Source of the DNA: Pseudomonadota bacterium
Lineage (GTDB): Bacteria; Pseudomonadota; Gammaproteobacteria; Burkholderiales; Ferrovaceae
Direction of reading: 5' to 3'
Assembly: GCA_021794775.1 (NCBI GenBank)
Contig: JAJYQG010000068.1
Coordinates: forward strand, 1-11,657
Length of the DNA stretch: 11,657 nt
In this document: in pieces, positions 1 through 6,103 of the stretch
Numbering within the stretch: the first letter of the stretch is position 1
Layout of the letters: each line of letters begins with the position of its first letter
Notes under the pieces: generated by a model
What the model was told of the DNA's origin: nothing
Databases searched by the model: none
What the model saw: only the letters and a program-made list of their open reading frames with translations
Program-made: the position numbers and the translations under genes

Positions 1-494
1 TCAGAGAGCTTGGACTCTGGGCCGGGTTGTTGGCCTCATCCAGCCTATCGTTGGTATGGGGTGCCGATGATTCAATGAGGCCCGCTCTGGCGTTCTGGTT
101 CAGTCTGTCCTCGGCGGGGCTCATGCTGCTTGCCGGAGCTTTTGAAAAGCGCTTGGGCGCTGCTTATGCCGGGTTGTATGGCGCGTTGCCGCGCTACCTG
201 CCGAGGCTGTTGGGTATGCTGGTGATGATGGTTTTGGCTGCAGTCGCCACTCCGCCTTCACCGGGTTTTTTCGCCATGCTGGGGATATTGCAGAGGCCGA
301 GTGTCACACTCATCGGCCTTGCCATCTGGTTGCTTTGGGGCTGGGCTGCGATGATCCTGATCCAGGGGTTTCTCTCAGGCCATCGTGAACCCCGTCCAGT
401 TCAAGACGTGCGTCACGGACACACGCTTGTTTTCGCCTGTTTTTTGGTGGGTAGCATGGCGGCGAGCTTTTATCTGAAAGGAGGTGTCCTGTGA
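1..494 (+). CDS. dabB: DabB, C-terminal part: proton-conducting membrane subunit of the DAB inorganic-carbon pump
   Basis: This is the last 163 codons of a gene that enters from the left edge; the frame begins at position 3 and ends at the TGA at 492-494. The fragment is very hydrophobic, with about four membrane helices: one around AFWFSLSSAGLMLL, one around LGMLVMMVLAAVATPP, one around LIGLAIWLLWGWAAMIL and one near the end around LVFACFLVGSMAASF. Pro-rich TPPSPGFF follows the second helix, as in NuoL/MrpA-type proton-translocating proteins. Identity rests mainly on the gene directly behind it, dabA, which DabB partners in DAB complexes; DabB is thought to let cations (H+ or Na+) flow inward to drive CO2 hydration by DabA. 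The stop overlaps the dabA start by 4 bases (GTGA), so the two are translationally coupled. The N-terminal part lies outside the window. The ATG at 27 is only an internal methionine. Confidence 0.85.
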   Translation, partial: RELGLWAGLLASSSLSLVWGADDSMRPALAFWFSLSSAGLMLLAGAFEKRLGAAYAGLYGALPRYLPRLLGMLVMMVLAAVATPPSPGFFAMLGILQRPSVTLIGLAIWLLWGWAAMILIQGFLSGHREPRPVQDVRHGHTLVFACFLVGSMAASFYLKGGVL

Positions 495-3400
495 ATCATA
501 CCCTCGGAAAGAAGCTGAAAATTCGTGCCATGGTCCATGTGGCGGGGGAAGCCATCCCTTTCTTTTGGCCCATGCGAACGTTCATCCACCATAATCCTCT
601 CTACGGACTGGAGCATCTTCCCTTCCATGAAGCGATCAAGGAAGGACGGCGTCTTTTTCATGGTCGTGGTTATCTGCCGCGCGCCATGTACCAACAGTAT
701 CTTGGTGAGGGGAAGATTGACCAAGAACGGTTCTCGGAACAGGTTGCCCAATTTCTTGGTGGTCAGCCGCGTATTCCGGGTGTGGATGGTCACAGCATGT
801 TGCTGGCGCTGGCCACCAAGGTGCCGATCTCTGTTGATGCTACCGGTGTGAGCGGGGCAGAATTGCGTGCAGCCTGGATGGACCAGCCACTTTCTCCTCA
901 GGAAGTGAATCTGGAAACATTGAAGGGGAGCATCAAAGCGGAGATTCATGCGAAGAAGTCGGTGTATGCCCTTGTGGATGAACTCTATGGCACGCACATT
1001 GGCAATGAACTGAATGAACTTTTGATCAAAAGTTGTCTGGATTTTTTTGATGAGGGCCAGTCCGTATGGCAGATGCCGGGTCGAGAAAAGGGACTGTTCC
1101 GTGCATGGAGTACCTTGGCAAGCAGCAATTTGCGGCTTTTTATTCGTGGTCTTCAGCTCAAGAAGATACTGAGCGTCGATGAAACGCCTGAAGGCGTCAT
1201 CAGCCATGTCATGCAGGAATGGGGTATTCCTGAAGATGATTGGATGGACTATTTTACCCGTGAGTTGACCCAGTTGCATGGATGGGCTGGTTTCATACGC
1301 TGGCGTTCAAGTGCCAAGGATTATCATTGGGGGCGCAGCTATCCTGCAGATTTGGTGGATTACCTGGCCATTCGGTTGGTACTTGGCCTTGCACTTCTGA
1401 ATGAACATGCGCAACGCAAAGGTACCCCTGCCAGCTTGCGCGGGATCGAGAAACTCGCAGAGGAACAGCCAGGAGAGTACTTTTTACGCCATGCATTCTA
1501 CCGGGGCCAGGTTGTTCCGGAGCTTGCTGCAGAAGTTGAAGATGTGCTTTCCCGAAACAGCGCGCAACGCATCAACCGCTTTCTTCCGAAGTATCTGACC
1601 CTCAAACGCGAGCATGAAGTGCGGCTTGCTGCCAACCGGTTGATGGAAATCGGGAATTTGTTGGGTACCCGACAACAGCTGCTGGATTTGGATCCAGCGC
1701 AGTTGGACCAGTTGCTGGCCTTGTTGACAGCCTTCGAAGTCGAAGAAGGTCAGATGTGGTTGAATGCGCTGGAATCAAACTATATGCATGGTTTGAAGGC
1801 AGGGTTGAGTCTGGAAGATGGGGCGCAGCGCACCAGGCGGCCCTTTGCACAGATGTTGTTTTGCATCGATGTTCGATCCGAAAGGATCCGCCGTCATCTT
1901 GAAAAAGTTGGCGATTATCAGACGTTTGGTATCGCCGGTTTTTTTGGCATTCCTGTTGGTTTTATCGGCCTTGACAAGGGCAGCGAAACCCAGTTGTGTC
2001 CTGTTGTGGTCAGTCCGAAAAACTTGGTTCTCGAACTCGACATCGTGCGCGGGCCGGACGATCAAGCTTTCTTGTCGGTGCTCGAGCAAGTTTTTCATGA
2101 GTTGAAAGCCTCCGTTTTGTCGCCCTTCATCACAGTCGAGGCCATTGGACTTTTGTTTGGCGTGGATATGTTTGGAAAGAGTCTTGCGCCGCTTGCTTAT
2201 AACCGTTGGCGGCAGCGACTCCGTCCAGAAAAGCAGGAAAGTCGTCTGCTGCTGGATAAATTGAGCCGCGATCAAGCCGAATCCATCATCCGATCCTTGC
2301 AGCGTGCCATGATCGTCAAGGCGATTGGGCGTGAGTTTGGAATTCAGCGCGAAGCCATTACCGACGATATGATCGGTGAACTCAGGGATGCGGCATTGGG
2401 AAATTGGGCGGGGTCTGTGACCAGGTTTGCCTCGTCCTTTCAGCTGGGGGACAGCGCAGAAAAAAGCTTGGTGGCTCGCTTGCAAAATGTTTATCGCATC
2501 AACCGTGGCTATACCCAGATCCAGCTTGAACGCCTGGGAAGAATCGGGTTCACCCTCGATGAACAAGTCCATTTTGTCAGTCAGGCCCTAGGTTCAATCG
2601 GTTTGACCCGAAACTTTTCGCGCTTCATCCTGGTCGCAGGGCATGGCAGCACCTCCGAGAATAACCCTTATGAATCTGCTTTGGATTGCGGGGCTTGTGG
2701 CGGAAACCATGGCACCATCAATGCACGCGTGTTGAGTCAGATGGCCAACAAACCTGCCGTGCGAGAGCGGTTGCGCATACAGGGCATTGAAATTCAAGAC
2801 GATGCATGGTTCATTCCTGCCTTTCACAATACGACCACCGATGAATTGCTGCTTTATGACCTGGACCTCCTGCCCTCGAGCCATCTGGTTCACTTGGAGC
2901 GTCTCAACATTGGCTTACGCGCGGCATCCAGGCTATGTGCGGCAGAACGGGTAAGAACCCTTGGTGGTTCGGAGCGTGTTGAACTCCCGGCAAAAGCGTA
3001 TCGACATGCACAGCGAAATGCCATGGATTGGTCTCAGGTGCGGCCGGAATGGGGGTTGTCACGCAATGCTGCTTTTCTCATTGGCCGTAGGAGCTTGACG
3101 GAGCCTATGAATTTGGATGGACGCGTCTTTTTACATTCCTACGATTATCGCTGCGACCTGAAGGGAAGGCTTCTGGAAAACATTTTGACTGGGCCTTTGG
3201 TGGTGGGTCAGTGGATCAACATGGAACATTATTTTTCTACCGTCGACAATGTGCATTACGGAAGTGGAAGCAAGGTTTATCACAACGTAGCCGGGCGCTT
3301 TGGGGTCATGACAGGAAACTTGAGCGATTTGCGCACAGGCTTGCCTGCTCAGACGGTGCTCAAGGAGGGGCTTCCGTACCATGAACCGATGCGCCTTTTG

Positions 3401-3607
3401 ACCATCATAGAAGCGCCGCTTACCCGAGCCAAAAGGGCCATCGAAGGTGTTGTCAAGGTTCGGAATCTGGTCTACAAGGGATGGGTCCGTATGGCCATCA
3501 TCGATCCAGAAACTCACCTTTTTCATCTTTTTCAAGAAGGTACATGGCTGCAGTTTGACCTGCGCGCCACCAACAGGAACGAAACGGAGCAGGAGGTTAA
3601 TGCATGA
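491..3607 (+). CDS. dabA: DabA: zinc, beta-carbonic-anhydrase-like subunit of the DAB inorganic-carbon pump (DUF2309)
   Basis: A complete 1038-aa protein. It starts with GTG at 491, overlapping the dabB stop; the ribosome binding site AGGAGGT is six bases upstream and decides this start. The four zinc-site residues known from Halothiobacillus DabA (Cys, Asp, His, Cys) can be placed: C458 and D460 in LFCIDVRSER, H718 in LVAGHGST and C733 in LDCGACGGNH. The His-to-Cys spacing of 15 matches the characterised protein, as I recall it. The first pair lies further from the second because this is a longer family member (1038 aa against roughly 830), with about 85 extra residues between the pairs (around 500-690) and a longer N-terminus. 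DabA is a peripheral cytoplasmic protein bound to DabB; the complex hydrates CO2 one-way to bicarbonate at the expense of a cation gradient and feeds the Calvin cycle. No frameshift or missing key residue is seen. Function is known for the family and inferred here. Confidence 0.95.
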   Translation: MNHTLGKKLKIRAMVHVAGEAIPFFWPMRTFIHHNPLYGLEHLPFHEAIKEGRRLFHGRGYLPRAMYQQYLGEGKIDQERFSEQVAQFLGGQPRIPGVDGHSMLLALATKVPISVDATGVSGAELRAAWMDQPLSPQEVNLETLKGSIKAEIHAKKSVYALVDELYGTHIGNELNELLIKSCLDFFDEGQSVWQMPGREKGLFRAWSTLASSNLRLFIRGLQLKKILSVDETPEGVISHVMQEWGIPEDDWMDYFTRELTQLHGWAGFIRWRSSAKDYHWGRSYPADLVDYLAIRLVLGLALLNEHAQRKGTPASLRGIEKLAEEQPGEYFLRHAFYRGQVVPELAAEVEDVLSRNSAQRINRFLPKYLTLKREHEVRLAANRLMEIGNLLGTRQQLLDLDPAQLDQLLALLTAFEVEEGQMWLNALESNYMHGLKAGLSLEDGAQRTRRPFAQMLFCIDVRSERIRRHLEKVGDYQTFGIAGFFGIPVGFIGLDKGSETQLCPVVVSPKNLVLELDIVRGPDDQAFLSVLEQVFHELKASVLSPFITVEAIGLLFGVDMFGKSLAPLAYNRWRQRLRPEKQESRLLLDKLSRDQAESIIRSLQRAMIVKAIGREFGIQREAITDDMIGELRDAALGNWAGSVTRFASSFQLGDSAEKSLVARLQNVYRINRGYTQIQLERLGRIGFTLDEQVHFVSQALGSIGLTRNFSRFILVAGHGSTSENNPYESALDCGACGGNHGTINARVLSQMANKPAVRERLRIQGIEIQDDAWFIPAFHNTTTDELLLYDLDLLPSSHLVHLERLNIGLRAASRLCAAERVRTLGGSERVELPAKAYRHAQRNAMDWSQVRPEWGLSRNAAFLIGRRSLTEPMNLDGRVFLHSYDYRCDLKGRLLENILTGPLVVGQWINMEHYFSTVDNVHYGSGSKVYHNVAGRFGVMTGNLSDLRTGLPAQTVLKEGLPYHEPMRLLTIIEAPLTRAKRAIEGVVKVRNLVYKGWVRMAIIDPETHLFHLFQEGTWLQFDLRATNRNETEQEVNA

Positions 3608-3930
3608 AGAACCTGAATAGAAATCCACTTAAAAAACTCGAAATCATCCTTGAGGGGGAGCACCAGCAATTTGCGACAGACTTGCTCGATCGAGCGGGGG
3701 TGACGGGCTATACCATCGTCAACAATCTTTCGGGAAAGGGGGGCCACGGCTTTCATGAAGGGCATCTCATGTTCAACGAAGATGCGGTGCTGATCATGAT
3801 CATTGTCGCCGTGTCAGAGGAATTGGTCGATCCTATTCAGGAAGGGTTTGCCCCGTTTTTCGACAAGCATAGCGGGGTTGTTTTCATATCGGATATTCAG
3901 GTGGCGCGGCTGGTGAAATTCAAGAGCTGA
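3604..3930 (+). CDS. PII-like signalling protein of the DAB operon
   Basis: A 108-aa protein beginning with ATG at 3604, overlapping the dabA stop as ATGA; GGAGG lies eight bases upstream. The pattern is the PII ferredoxin-like fold: strand LKKLEIILEG (9-18), helix QQFATDLLDRAG (21-32), strand TGYTIVNNL (34-42), a loop with SGKGGHGFHEG (43-53) where the T-loop sits, strand AVLIMIIVAV (61-70), a helix (72-88) and strand VFISDIQVARL (93-103). It is not a classical GlnB/GlnK: the T-loop is short and lacks the modified tyrosine, and the C-terminal B-loop that helps bind ATP in GlnB is not recognisable. PII-like proteins are commonly encoded beside bicarbonate transporters and carboxysome genes, where some bind nucleotides or bicarbonate. 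Coupling to dabA suggests it senses carbon or energy state and gates the pump; this is inference. Confidence 0.85.
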   Translation: MKNLNRNPLKKLEIILEGEHQQFATDLLDRAGVTGYTIVNNLSGKGGHGFHEGHLMFNEDAVLIMIIVAVSEELVDPIQEGFAPFFDKHSGVVFISDIQVARLVKFKS

Positions 3931-3936
3931 AACCGT

Positions 3937-3984
3937 GGATGGGTGTATCCCATCCCTACCTGACCACCGCGCAACTTGGCGGTG
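3937..3984. terminator. Two adjacent hairpins between the convergent DAB operon and tRNA-Arg; possible weak bidirectional terminator
   Basis: GGATGGG at 3937-3943 pairs with CCCATCC at 3949-3955 across a 5-base loop, and CACCGC at 3965-3970 pairs with GCGGTG at 3979-3984 across an 8-base loop. They lie just after the PII-like stop and between two converging transcripts, where terminators are expected. Neither is followed by a T-run on either strand, so classical rho-independent termination is doubtful. Confidence 0.35.
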
Positions 3985-4014
3985 CTGTGGGGCTACCTGT
4001 ACTTTTCGATTGTA

Positions 4015-4091
4015 TGGCGCGCTCGACAGGAATCGAACCTGTGGCCTTTGGCTTCGGAAACCAACGCTCTATCCAACTGAGCTACGAGCGC
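4015..4091 (-). tRNA. tRNA-Arg, anticodon CCG, CCA end encoded
   Basis: Read on the minus strand, 77 bases fold as a normal tRNA: acceptor GCGCTCG with CGAGCGC, D-stem GCTC/GAGC around AGTTGGATA, anticodon stem TTGGT/GCCAA around the loop TTCCGAA, variable loop AGGCC, T-stem ACAGG/CCTGT around TTCGAAT, discriminator G and an encoded CCA (4015-4017). The anticodon is CCG, so it reads the CGG arginine codon. A broken copy of its 5' half lies upstream on the same strand at 4256-4302. Without the CCA the gene spans 4018-4091. Confidence 0.97.
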
Positions 4092-4255
4092 ATGTTCGGG
4101 AATAAACTGGAACACACTGATGTTAAACAGTTATTTTCCTGATTGTATCACAACTCCAGTTGAATGCCATGATGCGCATGAAAACAACCAGGAGGCAATC
4201 GGAAAACATGGTCATGGGCGCACCAATGCGACTTATACTCATAAACCGCGAATGA
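4092..4255. other. AT-richer spacer between tRNA-Arg and its broken copy; no gene seen
   Basis: This 164-bp stretch is visibly richer in A and T than its surroundings and carries no convincing ORF. It holds a perfect 7-bp inverted repeat (AACTGGA at 4105-4111 and TCCAGTT at 4155-4161) and a wider one, GGTCAT at 4210-4215 with ATGACC at 4251-4256. It lies between the intact tRNA and the partial copy, so it may be what is left of a deleted insert. No clear sigma70 promoter was found directly in front of the intact tRNA. Confidence 0.4.
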
Positions 4256-4302
4256 CCTTTGGCTTCGGAAACTGGTACTCTATCCAACTGAGCTACGAGC
4301 GC
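4256..4302 (-). pseudogene. Truncated tRNA-Arg copy (5' half to just past the anticodon stem)
   Basis: These 47 bases match the intact tRNA-Arg from its 5' end through the acceptor strand, D-arm, anticodon loop TTCCGAA and GCCAAAGG. The only differences are five neighbouring bases: the minus-strand CGTTG before the anticodon loop becomes TACCA. The 5' strand of the anticodon stem is therefore CCAGT and no longer pairs with GCCAA; CCAGT would pair with GCTGG. There is no T-arm and no 3' acceptor strand afterwards, so it cannot make a tRNA. The contiguous change ending at the anticodon loop suggests a hybrid of two tRNA-Arg-like sequences rather than random decay. Confidence 0.85.
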
Positions 4303-4336
4303 ATACGGGGAACCGTCGATGCTGCGATGGTTGTCC

Positions 4337-4345
4337 ATTTTAGCA
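4337..4345 (-). promoter_or_regulatory. Possible extended -10 promoter for the tRNA-Arg region
   Basis: Minus-strand TGCTAAAAT fits an extended -10 element (TGN followed by a 5/6 match to TATAAT), about 35 bases upstream of the truncated tRNA copy. No good -35 hexamer is at the expected distance. If active, it would transcribe the broken copy and then the intact tRNA-Arg. Confidence 0.3.
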
Positions 4346-4372
4346 CAGTGTTCGGGGGTTCAGCCTTCAAGC

Positions 4373-4507
4373 ATGGCACGTGACATCCAGGCGTTTTTGC
4401 GTGAATGTCCAGGCGCCGGGTCATCGAGACCTCAAGGTTGGCTGTCGGAAGCTGACAAGCAGGTCGCGGACATGCTGGCAACGGCGTGGAAGGAACGGCA
4501 GTATTAA
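4373..4507 (+). CDS. Doubtful small ORF of 44 codons, possible gene remnant
   Basis: An ATG at 4373 opens 44 codons to a TAA at 4505-4507, beginning MARDIQAFLRE and ending ATAWKERQY. Composition is protein-like and mildly helical and charged, with GC-rich third positions as in real genes here. There is no Shine-Dalgarno in front of the ATG; the frame is also open upstream to an ATG at 4319. It runs toward the 3' end of the GGT-like gene and starts 70 bases beyond the broken tRNA. I do not recognise it. It could be a small gene, the tail of a gene lost in the rearrangement that broke the tRNA copy, or chance. Confidence 0.25.
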   Translation: MARDIQAFLRECPGAGSSRPQGWLSEADKQVADMLATAWKERQY

Positions 4508-4525
4508 GTGCGACTTTGGGTCCTC

Positions 4526-6103
4526 TCAAGCTGGGTAGGCGTCGGAGCGGGGGTCGCTGACGGCTTCAACCGCACCAGTTGGGTGCCGCAGAACGGCTCC
4601 GGCATGTCCGAAAGCGAGATCTCTGGAGGGCAGCCACTCCAGGATATGGCCGCGTGCGGCCAGTATATGGGCCACGCGAAGATCGATGCCGTGTTCCAGC
4701 TTCAAGTTGTTCGACGATTGTCCCCAGGTTCGGCCCAAGAGCCAGCGGGGCATGGCAATAGCTTCTGCCAGAGGGATGTCGAACAGGGCGTAGCGAGAGA
4801 AGATGGCTGCTTGGGTTTGCGGTTGTCCCTCCCCACCCATGGTACCGTAGGCCATGATTCGCCCATCCTTCAATTGGGCCAGGGCAGGATTGAGGGTATG
4901 GAATGGCAGCTTCCCGGGTTCCAGGTATCGTGGTGATTCGGGGTTGAGCGAGAAAGCAGCACCTCGGTTTTGCCAGAGAAGGCCTGTACGAGGCAATACC
5001 AAGCCGCTTCCATATTCATGGTAGAGGCTTTGGATGCCCGACACGGTTAGCCCCGATGGGTCTGTGGCACCGAGCCAGACGGTATCGGCCGGCCCTGGAC
5101 CGCTGCCCTTTCCCCAGGGGCTGGCGTGAGCCCTGTCAATACGCTGTGCCAGGCGCTGCAAGATCTTTTCGGTGAGCAAAGACTGAGGATCGAGGGTGGT
5201 GTGGCGAGGATCGGTGATGAAACGATCGCGCCAGACGAAGGCCAATTTTGAGGCCTCTACCAGCAAATGAATATGGTCGGCACTGTTCGGTTCCACATCG
5301 GCCAGTCCAGCCCTTTCGGCAATACCGAGAATGGCCAAAGAGACCAGTCCTTGGGTTGGGAAAGAAAGATTGCTCAGTTGGCCGCTGTCATGAGCCATCC
5401 CCAATACCCGGATGGGAAATGTTCGGTGTTGTTCCAGGTCTTGTGCTGTGAGCAGAGATCCCATGCGTTGCAGGTCATGGGCGATGTCGTGTGCCAGGGC
5501 CCCGCAGTAAAAGCTGTCAAGCCCGTCGCGGGCCAAACGTTGCAGGGTGATGGACAGGCGGGGTTGACGAAACAGGGTAGAGGACTGAGGTGGGTTCCCG
5601 TTGACGAGAAAAGCCTCAGCAAAGCCGGCATAAGGCCGCAATTCGAGCAGCTTGTCCTGATCGAGTTGGGATTGTCCGGTGCTGACTGCGTAACCTTGCT
5701 CTGCATGAGCAATCGCATCATCCAGCAGGGTATCCAGCGAGAGTTGGCCCCCCAGACGGCGCGATAGCGTCAAGAGCGCGTCCCAGCCACTGACCGCCCC
5801 TGCCACGGTGTTGGCCGCCAGGGGGCCTCGGGTGGGTAAGGAAGACAGGCCGCTTTGGAGATAGTGGTCCGGTGTGACGTGTAATCCTGCCGTTCCACAA
5901 GCCCCGATACTTTGAGGGGTGGACCCGGGTTCCAGAATAAGCCAGAAGCCATCGCCGCCCAAGCCGTTCATGTGGGGGTACACCACGGCACAGGTGGCGG
6001 CTGTGGCGATCATGGCTTCGATGGCATTGCCTCCCAACCTAAGAATGCGTTCTCCTGCGCGGATGGCCAGATGATGCGGCGCGCTGATGCCTCCCGTTAT
6101 CAT
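4526..6103 (-). CDS. Cytoplasmic gamma-glutamyltransferase-fold Ntn hydrolase (HpxW/YwrD-like branch)
   Basis: A 525-aa proenzyme from ATG at 6103. That start overlaps the stop of the upstream gene as ATGA and has AAAGGA a few bases upstream; the in-frame ATG at 6130 would add nine residues and lacks both. Family features in order: ISAPHHLA near the N-terminus, GGNA (24-27), GLGGDGFW (48-55), RGPLAANTV (about 92-100), the autocleavage site PADTVWLGATD with probable nucleophile T341, EYGSGLVLP, WQNRGAAFS, the oxyanion glycines in TMGGEG (about 421-426) and a C-terminal AVSDPRSDAY. No signal peptide is visible, unlike periplasmic Ggt, so it probably acts in the cytoplasm. The Asp pair that holds the glutamyl amino group in E. 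coli Ggt (QMDDFS) is AA here, and the Ser-Ser that contacts its carboxylate is His-Thr (LPFHTLNP). The substrate is therefore probably not a gamma-glutamyl compound; oxamate amidohydrolase HpxW belongs to a similar branch. Last gene of a coupled three-gene operon. Confidence 0.9.
   Translation of the reverse strand: MITGGISAPHHLAIRAGERILRLGGNAIEAMIATAATCAVVYPHMNGLGGDGFWLILEPGSTPQSIGACGTAGLHVTPDHYLQSGLSSLPTRGPLAANTVAGAVSGWDALLTLSRRLGGQLSLDTLLDDAIAHAEQGYAVSTGQSQLDQDKLLELRPYAGFAEAFLVNGNPPQSSTLFRQPRLSITLQRLARDGLDSFYCGALAHDIAHDLQRMGSLLTAQDLEQHRTFPIRVLGMAHDSGQLSNLSFPTQGLVSLAILGIAERAGLADVEPNSADHIHLLVEASKLAFVWRDRFITDPRHTTLDPQSLLTEKILQRLAQRIDRAHASPWGKGSGPGPADTVWLGATDPSGLTVSGIQSLYHEYGSGLVLPRTGLLWQNRGAAFSLNPESPRYLEPGKLPFHTLNPALAQLKDGRIMAYGTMGGEGQPQTQAAIFSRYALFDIPLAEAIAMPRWLLGRTWGQSSNNLKLEHGIDLRVAHILAARGHILEWLPSRDLAFGHAGAVLRHPTGAVEAVSDPRSDAYPA

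Noticed and set aside
470..1279. Long minus-strand ORF (269 codons) opposite dabA
   Set aside because: It lies fully antisense to a well-supported gene, has no family features or ribosome binding site, and its openness follows from dabA codon use.
1775..2572. Second long minus-strand ORF (265 codons) opposite dabA
   Set aside because: Antisense shadow covering the zinc-site region of dabA; composition is not protein-like.
3937..3984. Hairpins as a proper rho-independent terminator
   Set aside because: Both stems are sound but neither strand has a T-run after them; kept only as a low-confidence feature.
4215..4302. Broken tRNA copy as a complete tRNA with an odd 3' half (GGTGCGCCCA resembles an acceptor end)
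   Set aside because: The length would be about 88 bases, the anticodon stem does not pair and no T-arm TTCGAAT is present.
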